NCBI RefSeq assembly: GCF_041429785.1
Contig: NZ_CP163423.1
Coordinates: forward strand, 1,178,001-1,242,000
Reading direction: 5' to 3'
From: Fretibacter rubidus
GTDB lineage: Bacteria; Pseudomonadota; Alphaproteobacteria; Caulobacterales; Maricaulaceae
Length of the DNA: 64,000 nucleotides
The notes under the pieces: model-generated
What the model saw: only the letters and a program-made list of their open reading frames with translations
Told to the model about the DNA's origin: nothing
Database searches by the model: none
Shown: positions 27,570 to 36,437 of the stretch, in pieces
How the letters are laid out: the number at the start of each line of letters is the position of its first letter
Numbering within the stretch: position 1 is the first letter of the stretch
Made by a program: the position numbers and the translations under genes

Positions 27570-29570
27570 CTAATAGGTCAGCGTAGCGTTTAGCAAGACC
27601 GATAAATAACGATTATCGTCTTGGTTATTGGTAAAAAGGTCATCAAAACCGCCGCCCGGCTCTAATGATGCAATAGACCCGCGCAGAACGATGTTCTGTG
27701 TCATCTTTGGCCGCCATATGGCAGAGGCGGATAAATCAAGGCCAATGTCTTTATCTATGCCGCCTTGCACGCGCAGGGCTTCTAAAATAGCGGTCTTATC
27801 AAAACGTAAGGCATTGGCGTTGAAAGACAGCCGCCATTCGGGCGTGATGTCAAAATCCGCACCTGCGCCGATTAGGATTGTGCCGGGATTGTTAAAGTTG
27901 CTCTGTCCTTGTTCTTTGGATGAGCGCAAAGAATTGAGGATACCATTTCGCCCCGACACACCAATCGCGCGGCCACCGCCAATAAACGGAATATTTTGCC
28001 GTATCCAATAGCTTGTATCCGCACCCGCAAATTGTGGGTTCTCGAAAATGGCGTCAAAGCCCGTCTCGACATTGTCATAAGGGTCGGCGTCACCTGTTGC
28101 GTAAAGCCCAGAGGCGCGAAACCGCATCCAATTGTAATCATATGAGGCCTCAACGGCGGCAAAGCCTGCGCTGATGGTGGCTGATTTCCCTGTAAAAATA
28201 TTATCACGGTCTTGGCCGAAGGCGTAGTAAGTGGACCCGGTAATGTTGAGGCGTTTATACCGCCCGTCGACATTATACCCGACATATCCCACGTCATAAT
28301 CACGTCCGCGCAAATTTCCGATAAGGGCGGGACGTACGGGAAAGCCGTTGGTATCAATTTCCGTATGGCTGCCCTCTCGGTTGCCATTATATATGGCTGT
28401 CACTTGGCTGGTCAGGCCCGGTACGGGAAAATCTTGGCGGTAAAGATTGGCCAGTAATATCAAGTCGCGACGCGGTGTGCGCAGGATAGCGTTTAAGCCA
28501 GAATTTGTGTCTTTCTCCAGCCGCATAAACGCAGCCAAATTATATTGATAACGGTTGTTATCGCGATTGCCGAAGAACCGGATGCCTGGTTGGCTGTCTT
28601 GGAACAAAAATCCGCGAAAGTCAGAGCTAAAGGGCTGTATGCCGACGCGCACACTGTCAAAATCATAACGATCAGATACATTGCGAATGTGATAATCAAA
28701 AAATGCTTCTTGAATACCAAGGAACACATCGGTGCGGGTAATACCTTTGGATGGTTCGACGAATAAAATCCGTTTTTCGTTCACCCGCGCGTGATTAATA
28801 TTCAGTGCAGCGGTCAAGCGGTATTCATAATCTTGCGGCTTGAACGTGGTATTGCCCTTGATCAGCGCGCCGCTGGCAATGAATGTCTGCGCGAGGAGTA
28901 ATGTATCAGGATCACCAAACAAATCGTCACTGCGGCGCTCTGTGGTTTGCACGCCAACGGGAATGGGAAATGTGCGCGGCTCTACAATGGTATCTGAAAT
29001 ACCTGTCGCGACAAAGAACCAGTCCTTTGTTCCTTTTAACGGACGGTCGCCTTTGAGTGTATTTTGGTTGTAGGGATCCCACCAGCGTTCATTAACGCCG
29101 AGGTTTTCAATCAGCCTCCAACGGTCGGGCAGGGGGATTTCATCTGTAGGAAACGTAGCGGGCTGAGGCGGCGGTACTTGGGCCGGGTCAAATAGGCGTT
29201 CGCGTGTCGGCAGCGGTTTGTCACGTCCCGGAATACGGCGTCCGGGGAGGATGGTTTCGGGTTCGTCTGTTTCTTGGCCTAATATTATAGGCGGCACCGC
29301 TTTCGGGCGTGGCCCTGATATAACTGTATCCATGGCATCGTCATTAACGTCAGTGGGAGCTAAAACGTCAGTCGGGCTTGGCGGCGTCTCTACGACTTGC
29401 GCAAAAAGCTCAATCTTCAGGGTTTGCCCTGATGTTCCGTCCACTGCGTCGGAGACGGCTGTGATGGCGTCAGTTGGCGCCGCAACGGCAAGTCTTGTCC
29501 AGAATAAGCTTGCGATACACCATAACGCCCCAAAGGCGATGTGTCGTTTATTCCCTACTTTCCTTGGCAT
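27570..29570 (-). CDS. large outer-membrane beta-barrel protein of the cytochrome operon
   Basis: 666 residues with a signal peptide ending AVA (about residue 30), then a Pro/Asp-rich region up to ~110, then alternating amphipathic strands to the end (for example YRLTAALNINHARVNEKRILFV, FRASGLYATGDADPYDN, LRGSIASLEPGG). The C-terminus LLNATLTY ends in an aromatic residue as outer-membrane barrels do. It has no CxxCH. The stretch YRLTAALNINH and GDADPYDN is reminiscent of alginate-export/porin-type barrels. Between multiheme cytochromes such a protein would be the sheath or exit pore for electrons, comparable in role to MtrB/PioB; this is an analogy, no homology is claimed. Six bases separate it from the decaheme gene, and its start overlaps the end of the upstream gene by 16 bases. 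Confidence 0.72.
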   Translation of the reverse strand: MPRKVGNKRHIAFGALWCIASLFWTRLAVAAPTDAITAVSDAVDGTSGQTLKIELFAQVVETPPSPTDVLAPTDVNDDAMDTVISGPRPKAVPPIILGQETDEPETILPGRRIPGRDKPLPTRERLFDPAQVPPPQPATFPTDEIPLPDRWRLIENLGVNERWWDPYNQNTLKGDRPLKGTKDWFFVATGISDTIVEPRTFPIPVGVQTTERRSDDLFGDPDTLLLAQTFIASGALIKGNTTFKPQDYEYRLTAALNINHARVNEKRILFVEPSKGITRTDVFLGIQEAFFDYHIRNVSDRYDFDSVRVGIQPFSSDFRGFLFQDSQPGIRFFGNRDNNRYQYNLAAFMRLEKDTNSGLNAILRTPRRDLILLANLYRQDFPVPGLTSQVTAIYNGNREGSHTEIDTNGFPVRPALIGNLRGRDYDVGYVGYNVDGRYKRLNITGSTYYAFGQDRDNIFTGKSATISAGFAAVEASYDYNWMRFRASGLYATGDADPYDNVETGFDAIFENPQFAGADTSYWIRQNIPFIGGGRAIGVSGRNGILNSLRSSKEQGQSNFNNPGTILIGAGADFDITPEWRLSFNANALRFDKTAILEALRVQGGIDKDIGLDLSASAIWRPKMTQNIVLRGSIASLEPGGGFDDLFTNNQDDNRYLSVLLNATLTY

Positions 29571-31594
29571 GGGTTCTGTTCATTGCTGTCAAGGAAGGGG
29601 GCAAACGGGCAACTGACATAACGCAGGCGTATGTCTTCGCCGTTGACGGGTACGGTGATTGTATCAGCCCGAATATCAACAGGCGCATTCCCCAGCGTGC
29701 CAAGCTTTAGGCCCGCATTATGAACGCCGAGGAACGAAATCATATCATCCTGGTCAATACCATCGCCTGATACGCCAATTCCGCCCACGAGCTCGCCATT
29801 TTTATATATGGGGACAGAGCCAGGGAAGATTTGAATGCCGTTTTGCAAACGATTTTGGTTTGGAACCGCATTAATATCAGGCAGGAATGTGCAGCGTTGT
29901 TTCGTATCCGAAGTGGGCGGCGCATTGGTGAGAATGAACGTCGCATGTTCTAATATATTATCGCGAATAAGGTCTTCTTGCAGACCAGTCGCAAAGGGTG
30001 ACCACTCCGTGATTGAACGCGATAGCGGGCCGTGCGGCGTGCCCACTTCGCCGTCTGGAAAATAGGGACGCGAAAGATTACCGCCAGAGCGGTCCGCAAA
30101 GGCTTTGGTGCCCGTCAGCGCCGTAGGATCGTTTAAAAAGGTGCGCACAGCCCCGACATGATCTGACACTTCCGTGTTGGGCGCGGATGAGCCCGCAATC
30201 ACCGCACTGCGCCGTGCACCGAGAAGGTCGCTAGCCGCAGCTGGATTACTAAAAAACGTCGCCGTGCGGGCTTTTTGTAAGGATACGTCAGTGCCAAATA
30301 TCGGCGCGTCGGGAGAGCGCACAATGCCTAGGATTGTGCCGTAGGTGTCAACAACGGAGATGCTGACTTGCGCGCGGGATTCGAGCGGCTGCCTGATTTG
30401 TGCGCGTGCCGCTGTCATGACCGTAAAGGCTTCCTCAATAATGGTGCGCACTTCGGTTTGGGTCAGCGGGGAGGCCACGGCTGCCCCGTCAATCGCGGCG
30501 CGGGGCGGATAGCGGTTATTGCCAGATCCGTCAGACAGCACAAAAACGTCTGGATTGGCGTATTCGGTGGTCGTGGCAGGGCGCAATCCTGCGGCCTCTG
30601 ATCCATAAGCTTGACCTGGCTGTACCGCTCCACTGGGCGGGGTGTAACCATTGACGGGACTTAGCACGCCCGATGTGCCGACCAGCGTGCCAAAGCTAGG
30701 CGCAGATGCGGGACTGGAGGACAAATCGCTTTCGTCCACATCGGTAAAGCGTAAGGTGGTTCCGTCAACACTGATACGGTCAGCGCGAATATTGATGGGC
30801 GCGGCGTAATTGGCCATGCCCGCAATAGCGATCAGTTCTTCTTTATCTATGTCAATATCGCCAATTTCGGTGTCAAAGCCGTAATCGTCATCGCCGCTAA
30901 TTCCAATACCGCCGACGACGACACCGTTTTTATAAAGCGGGAAACCGCCCGGATCCGCGGCGAGGCCCAACGGCGAGCGCTTGGGTCCAATTGTATCACC
31001 AGGATTAACATAACGCGCGGATAGATCAGAGCAGGGCAGTTGGCTAAACTGCACACCAAACAATGGCCCGCCCTCAAGGCCGACTGTGTTAGCCGACGGG
31101 GGGAAGTGTTCTTGCACAATCATACTGGCGGTGCGGGTAGAAAAGGCATTGCCAGCAGATGATAAATAAGCCCCCGTTAAGGCTTTCGCGATCGCGGTCA
31201 GCTCATGCGGTAAATCTGTGCCTTGCAGCCCGACATTGGGCGTACCAGAGCCATTATTGGGGCCATTATTCGGGCCATTTCGGACGGTCGTTGTGGAGCT
31301 TGTCCCGTTCATGCGAAACACGGCCAGCACATTGCCGGGACGATCGGTGACTGCAATCACAACGGGGAGGTTCTGTGCGGTGGCCTCTGCAACCGCTTGG
31401 GCGATAATCGTCTCGACATCTGCAATGGATAGGGCTTCTAGTGCTGGCACGCTGTAGCTATTTTGCGCGCTGGGCGGTGGGCTTGGCGGTGCGCTTGGCG
31501 GGGCTGTGGTACTGGACGAGCCCCCGCCTCCGCCGCATGATGCTAGCAGAAGTGCCGCGACACTGACCGCCGTATAGAGCGTGCGGCGCGTCAT
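29555..31594 (-). CDS. lipoprotein with two GlcG/HbpS-type (DUF336) heme-binding domains
   Basis: 679 residues. A lipoprotein signal with lipobox LLASC (Cys20) is followed by a Gly/Ser/Pro linker. Domain 1 (~55-305) has LSIADVETIIAQAVAEA, VVIAVTDRPGNVLAVFRM and FPLYKNGVVVGGIGISGDDD. Domain 2 (~375-640) repeats the pattern: LTQTEVRTIIEEAF, ISVVDTYGTILGIVRS and VPIYKNGELVGGIGVSGDG. These are signatures of the GlcG/HbpS family, some members of which bind heme. Several Cys (SQLPCSD; QRCTF; VSCPF; QNPCQ) could form disulfides. It starts in the TAATG overlap of the upstream cytochrome gene, so translation is coupled. Role in the conduit is unknown: heme storage, heme delivery or a docking partner. 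Confidence 0.8.
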   Translation of the reverse strand: MTRRTLYTAVSVAALLLASCGGGGGSSSTTAPPSAPPSPPPSAQNSYSVPALEALSIADVETIIAQAVAEATAQNLPVVIAVTDRPGNVLAVFRMNGTSSTTTVRNGPNNGPNNGSGTPNVGLQGTDLPHELTAIAKALTGAYLSSAGNAFSTRTASMIVQEHFPPSANTVGLEGGPLFGVQFSQLPCSDLSARYVNPGDTIGPKRSPLGLAADPGGFPLYKNGVVVGGIGISGDDDYGFDTEIGDIDIDKEELIAIAGMANYAAPINIRADRISVDGTTLRFTDVDESDLSSSPASAPSFGTLVGTSGVLSPVNGYTPPSGAVQPGQAYGSEAAGLRPATTTEYANPDVFVLSDGSGNNRYPPRAAIDGAAVASPLTQTEVRTIIEEAFTVMTAARAQIRQPLESRAQVSISVVDTYGTILGIVRSPDAPIFGTDVSLQKARTATFFSNPAAASDLLGARRSAVIAGSSAPNTEVSDHVGAVRTFLNDPTALTGTKAFADRSGGNLSRPYFPDGEVGTPHGPLSRSITEWSPFATGLQEDLIRDNILEHATFILTNAPPTSDTKQRCTFLPDINAVPNQNRLQNGIQIFPGSVPIYKNGELVGGIGVSGDGIDQDDMISFLGVHNAGLKLGTLGNAPVDIRADTITVPVNGEDIRLRYVSCPFAPFLDSNEQNPCQGK

Positions 31595-33012
31595 TAACGA
31601 AGCTCTTTCAAGCGGGCTTGCAACACGCCTAGGGCAGCAACCAATTGGTCTTGGTCATAATCATTGGGCCGTTCCACAGCGTCATAGCCCTTGTTAATTT
31701 CATCGCGCATATCAATGACGTCACCGCTCGCGATTTGTTTGGCCGCAATCATAGACGATAGCAGCGTGTCAACGGCCATGATGGCCTGCTCTGCCGCGAC
31801 ATAATCGGTATAGCGACGGGCCAGCGTGTCGGTGACGACAGTGTCAAGAATGGACAACGTCTGGTCTTTGGAAAAATCTGTCGCGCTTATGCGGCTACTC
31901 AGCGCCTCTGATAATTGCACAAGTTTAGCCGATGCAATCTCCGTTGTCGGCCCGCTTCCCGCCAAAGAGCCGTGGAAATCGCGCACAGCCATGTCAAATT
32001 CGTCCGCCATATCGGGGGCAATTTCGCGCGCCGTCGCCAGAAGCATAATCATATTAGCGTCATTAAATTTCACCAGCCCTGGCATTTGTGGGCGTCCAGG
32101 ATTGCTGCGCACTTCGGGACGCCAATCAGGATCATCACTAATCGGGCGGTGACAGGCGAGGCAGTCGAAGAACACCAACTCAGGGAAGGCGCCGTCACGA
32201 TTAAGGGCGGGATTAGCAAAAAGCTTTAATTGTCTTTGTAAAGCCGAAACCTGACCAATCGCCCATTTATGCGCGCCGGGCTGCACGGTTTTGCGGTCGT
32301 AATAATCAACGTCCTCATTATGGTGACTTTGGAGGGCAGTGAATAAATCAAGCTCGAAAGAAATGCGCGGGTGCCCTGCCGCCATCATACGGTGGGTCAC
32401 AAATTGATTATCTGCACTAGAGCCTAGGTGACAAGATAAGCACACTGTTGCGCGCGTTTTGGCATCTTCCAGCGGATAAAGACCAAGGCTGACGTTCTTT
32501 TCGTGGCTCGCACCGACGGCGTAATGTTGTGACAGCCAATTGGTCGAGCCGCCGTGACACGCCTCGCAGCCCACACCGTCATCCATTTGAAACCGCGCCC
32601 CTTGCAGTTTTTCAGGCACATTATCGGCATGACAGCCTAGGCATGTCGGTTCCAGATGGGGTTCTGCAAGGCCAAGGCGTGAAGTGATGCCTTTGGAGCG
32701 TTCCGTTAGCAGGACCTTATAGGCTCGCAAATGCGCCCCGGTGGTCGATGTATCGTCCTGCCATGTCAAAATTTCATTTTGGCGCACTACAATGCCGGTT
32801 GCTTCTTGGCGGGAATGGCAGGTCGAGCCGTAGCATCCCATTACGCCTTCATGGACTGTGCCGTCGGTTAGCGGCGTCTTGTCAGGGGTCAGGCCCTCGC
32901 TTGCTGATGTGATTACAGGGGCCGCCTGCACTTGGTTTTGCATGAGAGACAGAGTCCCACTGACCGCGAATAGAACGGCTATGCCAATCAATATATATTT
33001 TGCAAGTCTCAT
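31594..33012 (-). CDS. pentaheme c-type cytochrome, c554-like
   Basis: 472 residues with a signal peptide or N-terminal anchor (ILIGIAVLFAVSGTLSLM; possible cleavage after VQA). Heme motifs: one CX4CH (Cys60-YGST-Cys65-His66) and four CxxCH (Cys124, Cys149, Cys191, Cys284). The arrangement, with conserved W/H residues between motifs and a long helical C-terminus free of Cys, resembles cytochrome c554-family proteins. It is periplasmic, perhaps a shuttle between the inner membrane and the outer-membrane barrel. First gene of the minus-strand operon; the divergent FAD/ferredoxin gene starts 107 bases away, so a shared regulatory region is likely. Confidence 0.83.
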   Translation of the reverse strand: MRLAKYILIGIAVLFAVSGTLSLMQNQVQAAPVITSASEGLTPDKTPLTDGTVHEGVMGCYGSTCHSRQEATGIVVRQNEILTWQDDTSTTGAHLRAYKVLLTERSKGITSRLGLAEPHLEPTCLGCHADNVPEKLQGARFQMDDGVGCEACHGGSTNWLSQHYAVGASHEKNVSLGLYPLEDAKTRATVCLSCHLGSSADNQFVTHRMMAAGHPRISFELDLFTALQSHHNEDVDYYDRKTVQPGAHKWAIGQVSALQRQLKLFANPALNRDGAFPELVFFDCLACHRPISDDPDWRPEVRSNPGRPQMPGLVKFNDANMIMLLATAREIAPDMADEFDMAVRDFHGSLAGSGPTTEIASAKLVQLSEALSSRISATDFSKDQTLSILDTVVTDTLARRYTDYVAAEQAIMAVDTLLSSMIAAKQIASGDVIDMRDEINKGYDAVERPNDYDQDQLVAALGVLQARLKELR

Positions 33013-33102
33013 TTGCGCCCGTCCCTTGGTTACATCATAGGAAAATTTTCTCGCTTCGCAAGTGTTGAACTTTCGTTAGAACGCGGTAAGGTGATAATGC
33101 TA

Positions 33103-33112
33103 AGAGGGAGGG
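33103..33112 (+). promoter_or_regulatory. ribosome-binding site that fixes a TTG start
   Basis: AGAGGGAGGG lies seven bases before TTG at 33119. No in-frame ATG or GTG precedes it, and the residues after TTG (ADKVKIAIIGSGPAG) begin a complete dinucleotide-binding fold, so TTG is the real start. Confidence 0.8.
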
Positions 33113-33118
33113 CGCGGC

Positions 33119-35575
33119 TTGGCTGATAAAGTAAAAATAGCCATTATTGGGTCTGGCCCCGCCGGACTGAGCGCGGCTGCGCGGGCCGCAGATCTTGGTT
33201 TGTCCCATATATTAATGGAAAAAACCGACCATTTGTCGGACACAATCTTTAAATATCAAAAAGGCAAGCACATCATGGCGACGCCTGACCAGTTGGTTTT
33301 GCGCTCTGATGTGGATTTTGAAGCGGGCACACGCGAAGCTATCTTAGGTATTTGGGACAATCAAACCGAAGCGGCAGGCGTCAACGTCATGCTAAATGCC
33401 GATGTAACAGAGGTTTCTGGCACTAAAGGCGGCTTTAGCATAAAGACCAAGGCGGGAAAAACGGTCGAGGCTGAGCACGTCATTCTGGCTATTGGCACGC
33501 AGGGCAACCCAAACACCATGCGGGTTCCCGGCGGTGACCTCCCGCATATTCAATATACACTCGACGACCCAGAGGCTTATTTCGACGAAGATATTATTGT
33601 CATCGGCGGCGGCGATGCGGGCATTGAAAACGCACTGGGTCTTGTGGCTAATCCTGCGCTGCAAAACCGCGTGACGTTATTACAGCGCGGGCCAGATTTT
33701 CCGCGCGCCAAAGGGGCCAATGTTAAAGCGCTGCTCGGCGGGGCAGCAGATGGGCGTTTGGACGTCCTGACAGAGGCCACGACAGAATCAGTCGAAGAAG
33801 GTTGGATTAATCTAGAGGTCAAAGACGGCAAAGTGCGTTTGGCCTGTGACCGTATTATCGCGCGTATGGGCTCTGCCCCGCCGCGTAAATTTGTTGAAAG
33901 CTGCGGTGTGGAATTCGCATCAGACGACCGTATGGCCTATCCCACGCTGAGCCCGACGTTCGAGAGCTCTGTGGCTGGCTTATATGTCGTCGGTGCGCTG
34001 GCGGGCTATCCGCTAATTAAGCATTGCATGAACCAAGGCTATGACGTTGTTGAGCATATCAACGGCAATACAGAGCTGAAACCCGCAGATGAACCGTTGC
34101 TAGCAGAGAAGTTTACCAAGCTTCAAGGCGGTCATGATGTCAGTAATACGCTTGAATATATCCGCACACAGGTCGTGATTTTCCGCGATTTGACCCCGCT
34201 GCAAATGCGTGAATTTATGCTGGATTCAGATGTCCATGTGTACCGCAAGGGCGACAAAGTATTTGAGCGCAATGATTACGGATCGTCGCTGTTTTCTATC
34301 GCTAGCGGCTCTGTCGAGGTTTTGATTGATCCGAACGACCCGAAAAAACGCGTACCCATCGGTGAGGGCGAAATATTTGGTGAGACGGGTTTGATTTCAG
34401 GCCGTCGCCGTAATGCAACAATTATCGCCGCCCAAGACTGTATCCTTGTCGAAACACCCCGAAATGCAGCGCGCAAATTGGTCTCCACCGTGCCCGCCGT
34501 GCAAACCCGCGTTGACCGAATCGCGGCAGAACGGCAATTGATGCAAATTTTCGGTTCTGGATTGTCCAAGGATGATCTTAAGCACGTCATTGATGATGCC
34601 GAGATTAAAACCGTCGGCGCTGGATCTATCCTGATTGAAGAAGGCGCGGATGACACCGATATCTATATCATCCGCTCTGGCTCTATGGTGGTTGAGAAGA
34701 AAATCGGCGATAAAAATGTCTTTCTAAGCTACGTATCTGCTGGCAGCTATGTCGGTGAAATGGCGCTGTTTGAAGAAGGACAGCGCACGGCCACAGTGAA
34801 AGCCGCGGTCAAATCCGAAGTTATCCGCCTCAAGGGCGAGCATTTCGAGGCGTTAATGGCCGCAAAGCCTGCGCTACGGTCTAAAATTGTCGATGAATTT
34901 GCCGACCGCAGTGCCATGAACGCCTTTATTGAGGGTCAAAAGGGCAGCTTTGATAGTGTTGCCGACCTTTATGGGGCGCGGGCTAATTTCCTTATTGAGC
35001 AAGGCATGGGCGAGGCGACCGACGCGCTATTGATTGACGAGAGCCTCTGTATTGGTTGCGATAATTGCGAAGTGGCCTGCGCCGAGAGCCATGACGGGAT
35101 TTCGCGCCTTGACCGCGAAGCCGGCATGACATTTGCCCATATACACGTGCCAACAAGCTGCCGTCACTGCGAACACCCCCATTGCATGAGCGATTGCCCG
35201 CCCGACGCCATTCACCGCGCGCCCGACGGTGAGGTTTATATCGATGATAGCTGTATTGGCTGCGGCAATTGCCAGCGGTATTGCCCTTACGGTGTTATTC
35301 AAATGGAAGTTACCCCACCGAAAAAACCGGGGCTTATGTCTTGGGTATTATTCGGTATTGGCCCGGGACCTGGTCAGGCCGAAAAAAGCTGGGTGAAGAA
35401 AAAACTAGCGCGGCAAAAGGGTGATAATCCCAAAGTCGCAGTGAAATGCGATATGTGCAAAGGCATTAAAGGCGGGGCGGCCTGTGTGCGGGCTTGCCCA
35501 ACGGGGGCCGCTATTCGTGTCTCGCCCGAAGCCTATTTGGATATGTCCAAGAATCCGTCAAAGGTGGGGGGCTAA
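33119..35575 (+). CDS. fusion oxidoreductase: FAD/NAD(P) domain, two cyclic-nucleotide-binding domains, four-cluster ferredoxin domain
   Basis: 818 residues, TTG start, cytoplasmic (no signal or TM). Residues 1-320: pyridine-nucleotide-disulfide/thioredoxin-reductase-like fold with FAD motif GSGPAG (11-16) and a second dinucleotide motif GGGDAG near 165; no CxxC redox pair is seen in it. Residues ~355-470 and ~480-600: two cNMP-binding domains, each with a phosphate-binding cassette (FGETGLISGRRRNAT; GEMALFEEGQRTAT). Residues ~640-810: sixteen or so Cys in four ferredoxin motifs (CIGCDNCEVAC, CRHCEHPHC...C, CIGCGNCQRYC, CDMCKG...CVRAC), as in DMSO-reductase-type electron-transfer subunits. 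It probably moves electrons between NAD(P)H and the membrane under cyclic-nucleotide control. The next gene starts two bases after its stop. Confidence 0.88.
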   Translation: MADKVKIAIIGSGPAGLSAAARAADLGLSHILMEKTDHLSDTIFKYQKGKHIMATPDQLVLRSDVDFEAGTREAILGIWDNQTEAAGVNVMLNADVTEVSGTKGGFSIKTKAGKTVEAEHVILAIGTQGNPNTMRVPGGDLPHIQYTLDDPEAYFDEDIIVIGGGDAGIENALGLVANPALQNRVTLLQRGPDFPRAKGANVKALLGGAADGRLDVLTEATTESVEEGWINLEVKDGKVRLACDRIIARMGSAPPRKFVESCGVEFASDDRMAYPTLSPTFESSVAGLYVVGALAGYPLIKHCMNQGYDVVEHINGNTELKPADEPLLAEKFTKLQGGHDVSNTLEYIRTQVVIFRDLTPLQMREFMLDSDVHVYRKGDKVFERNDYGSSLFSIASGSVEVLIDPNDPKKRVPIGEGEIFGETGLISGRRRNATIIAAQDCILVETPRNAARKLVSTVPAVQTRVDRIAAERQLMQIFGSGLSKDDLKHVIDDAEIKTVGAGSILIEEGADDTDIYIIRSGSMVVEKKIGDKNVFLSYVSAGSYVGEMALFEEGQRTATVKAAVKSEVIRLKGEHFEALMAAKPALRSKIVDEFADRSAMNAFIEGQKGSFDSVADLYGARANFLIEQGMGEATDALLIDESLCIGCDNCEVACAESHDGISRLDREAGMTFAHIHVPTSCRHCEHPHCMSDCPPDAIHRAPDGEVYIDDSCIGCGNCQRYCPYGVIQMEVTPPKKPGLMSWVLFGIGPGPGQAEKSWVKKKLARQKGDNPKVAVKCDMCKGIKGGAACVRACPTGAAIRVSPEAYLDMSKNPSKVGG

Positions 35576-35576
35576 T

Positions 35577-36428
35577 ATGGCCAAGTCATCCGCCAATGAT
35601 CATAGCAGCTTTCTGGCTTATAAAAACTACCGCTGGCTGAAAATATCGGTCCTTATTTGTATTGCCAGCGCCATTGGTTATTGGATGACCGATTTTGATC
35701 CTGTGCGCAACGGCGGGACATGGTATGGTTATACGCTAGGCACGATTGGCGCGCTACTTATCCTTTGGTTATCTGTATTGGGCATCAGAAAACGCGCGAT
35801 TACACAGGGCCATTGGAGCCTGAAAGCCTGGACATCGGCGCATATCTATTTGGGTCTTGGCCTGTTGATTGTCGCGACACTGCATACCGGGTTTCAGTTT
35901 GGTATGAATGTGCATACGCTGTCATATGCGATTATGGTTTTTGTCATTCTATCGGGTCTTATCGGGATTTACTTTTATGCCGTAATACCGCGCAAAATGA
36001 GTACAAACCGCGCCGAAATGAGCCAGCAACATATGCTGGACGAAGTCGCCTCGCTAAATTCGTTGTTGATTGATACAGCCCAACCCCTGCGTAATGATTA
36101 TATCCCGGTTGTCGAAAAAGCAGCGCAGACCACGCAGCTTGGTGGGTCTATTTTTCGGCGCATTAGCGGGGAGAATAAGCGCTGTACCACGCAAAAAGCG
36201 CTGACGTTTTTCAAGCAAGAATTGCGCACAACAGATAATGATATGCGCTCGCCTGTCCTTGATATCATCTCTGTTTTGGAACGAAAAAACGCGCTGCTCG
36301 GCCGTATTCGCAAACATATTCGTTACAAATCCTTATTACAAATTTGGCTGTTCATCCATATTCCTTTCACCTTTGCCCTGATTGCTGCGCTGGCTGCGCA
36401 TATTATCAGCGTATTTTATTATAATTAG
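35577..36428 (+). CDS. di-heme cytochrome b-like membrane protein
   Basis: 283 residues from the ATG at 35577, two bases after the previous stop (the frame is open further upstream but there it overlaps the preceding gene). About five hydrophobic segments: 22-38, 50-70, 88-105, 114-136 and 256-280, with a charged cytoplasmic-type region at 140-250. Two His pairs have the 14-residue spacing of cytochrome b: His89/His103 and His261/His275. This pattern allows two bis-His b hemes stacked across the membrane. It is not an obvious member of a named family to me. Lying between a cytoplasmic Fe-S flavoprotein and a periplasmic multiheme protein, it is the natural transmembrane electron step. Confidence 0.72.
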   Translation: MAKSSANDHSSFLAYKNYRWLKISVLICIASAIGYWMTDFDPVRNGGTWYGYTLGTIGALLILWLSVLGIRKRAITQGHWSLKAWTSAHIYLGLGLLIVATLHTGFQFGMNVHTLSYAIMVFVILSGLIGIYFYAVIPRKMSTNRAEMSQQHMLDEVASLNSLLIDTAQPLRNDYIPVVEKAAQTTQLGGSIFRRISGENKRCTTQKALTFFKQELRTTDNDMRSPVLDIISVLERKNALLGRIRKHIRYKSLLQIWLFIHIPFTFALIAALAAHIISVFYYN

Positions 36429-36437
36429 GGGGCGGTT

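Noticed and set aside
27570-29570. Calling the barrel a true MtrB/PioB homologue
   Set aside because: The role is suggested by context, but the N-terminal CxxC motif used for MtrB and a clear family signature are not seen.
33041-33050. Palindrome GAAAATTTTC as a regulator box
   Set aside because: Only ten bases, flanks do not extend it, and it matches no regulator consensus I can name. Kept as a note in a finding, not as a feature.
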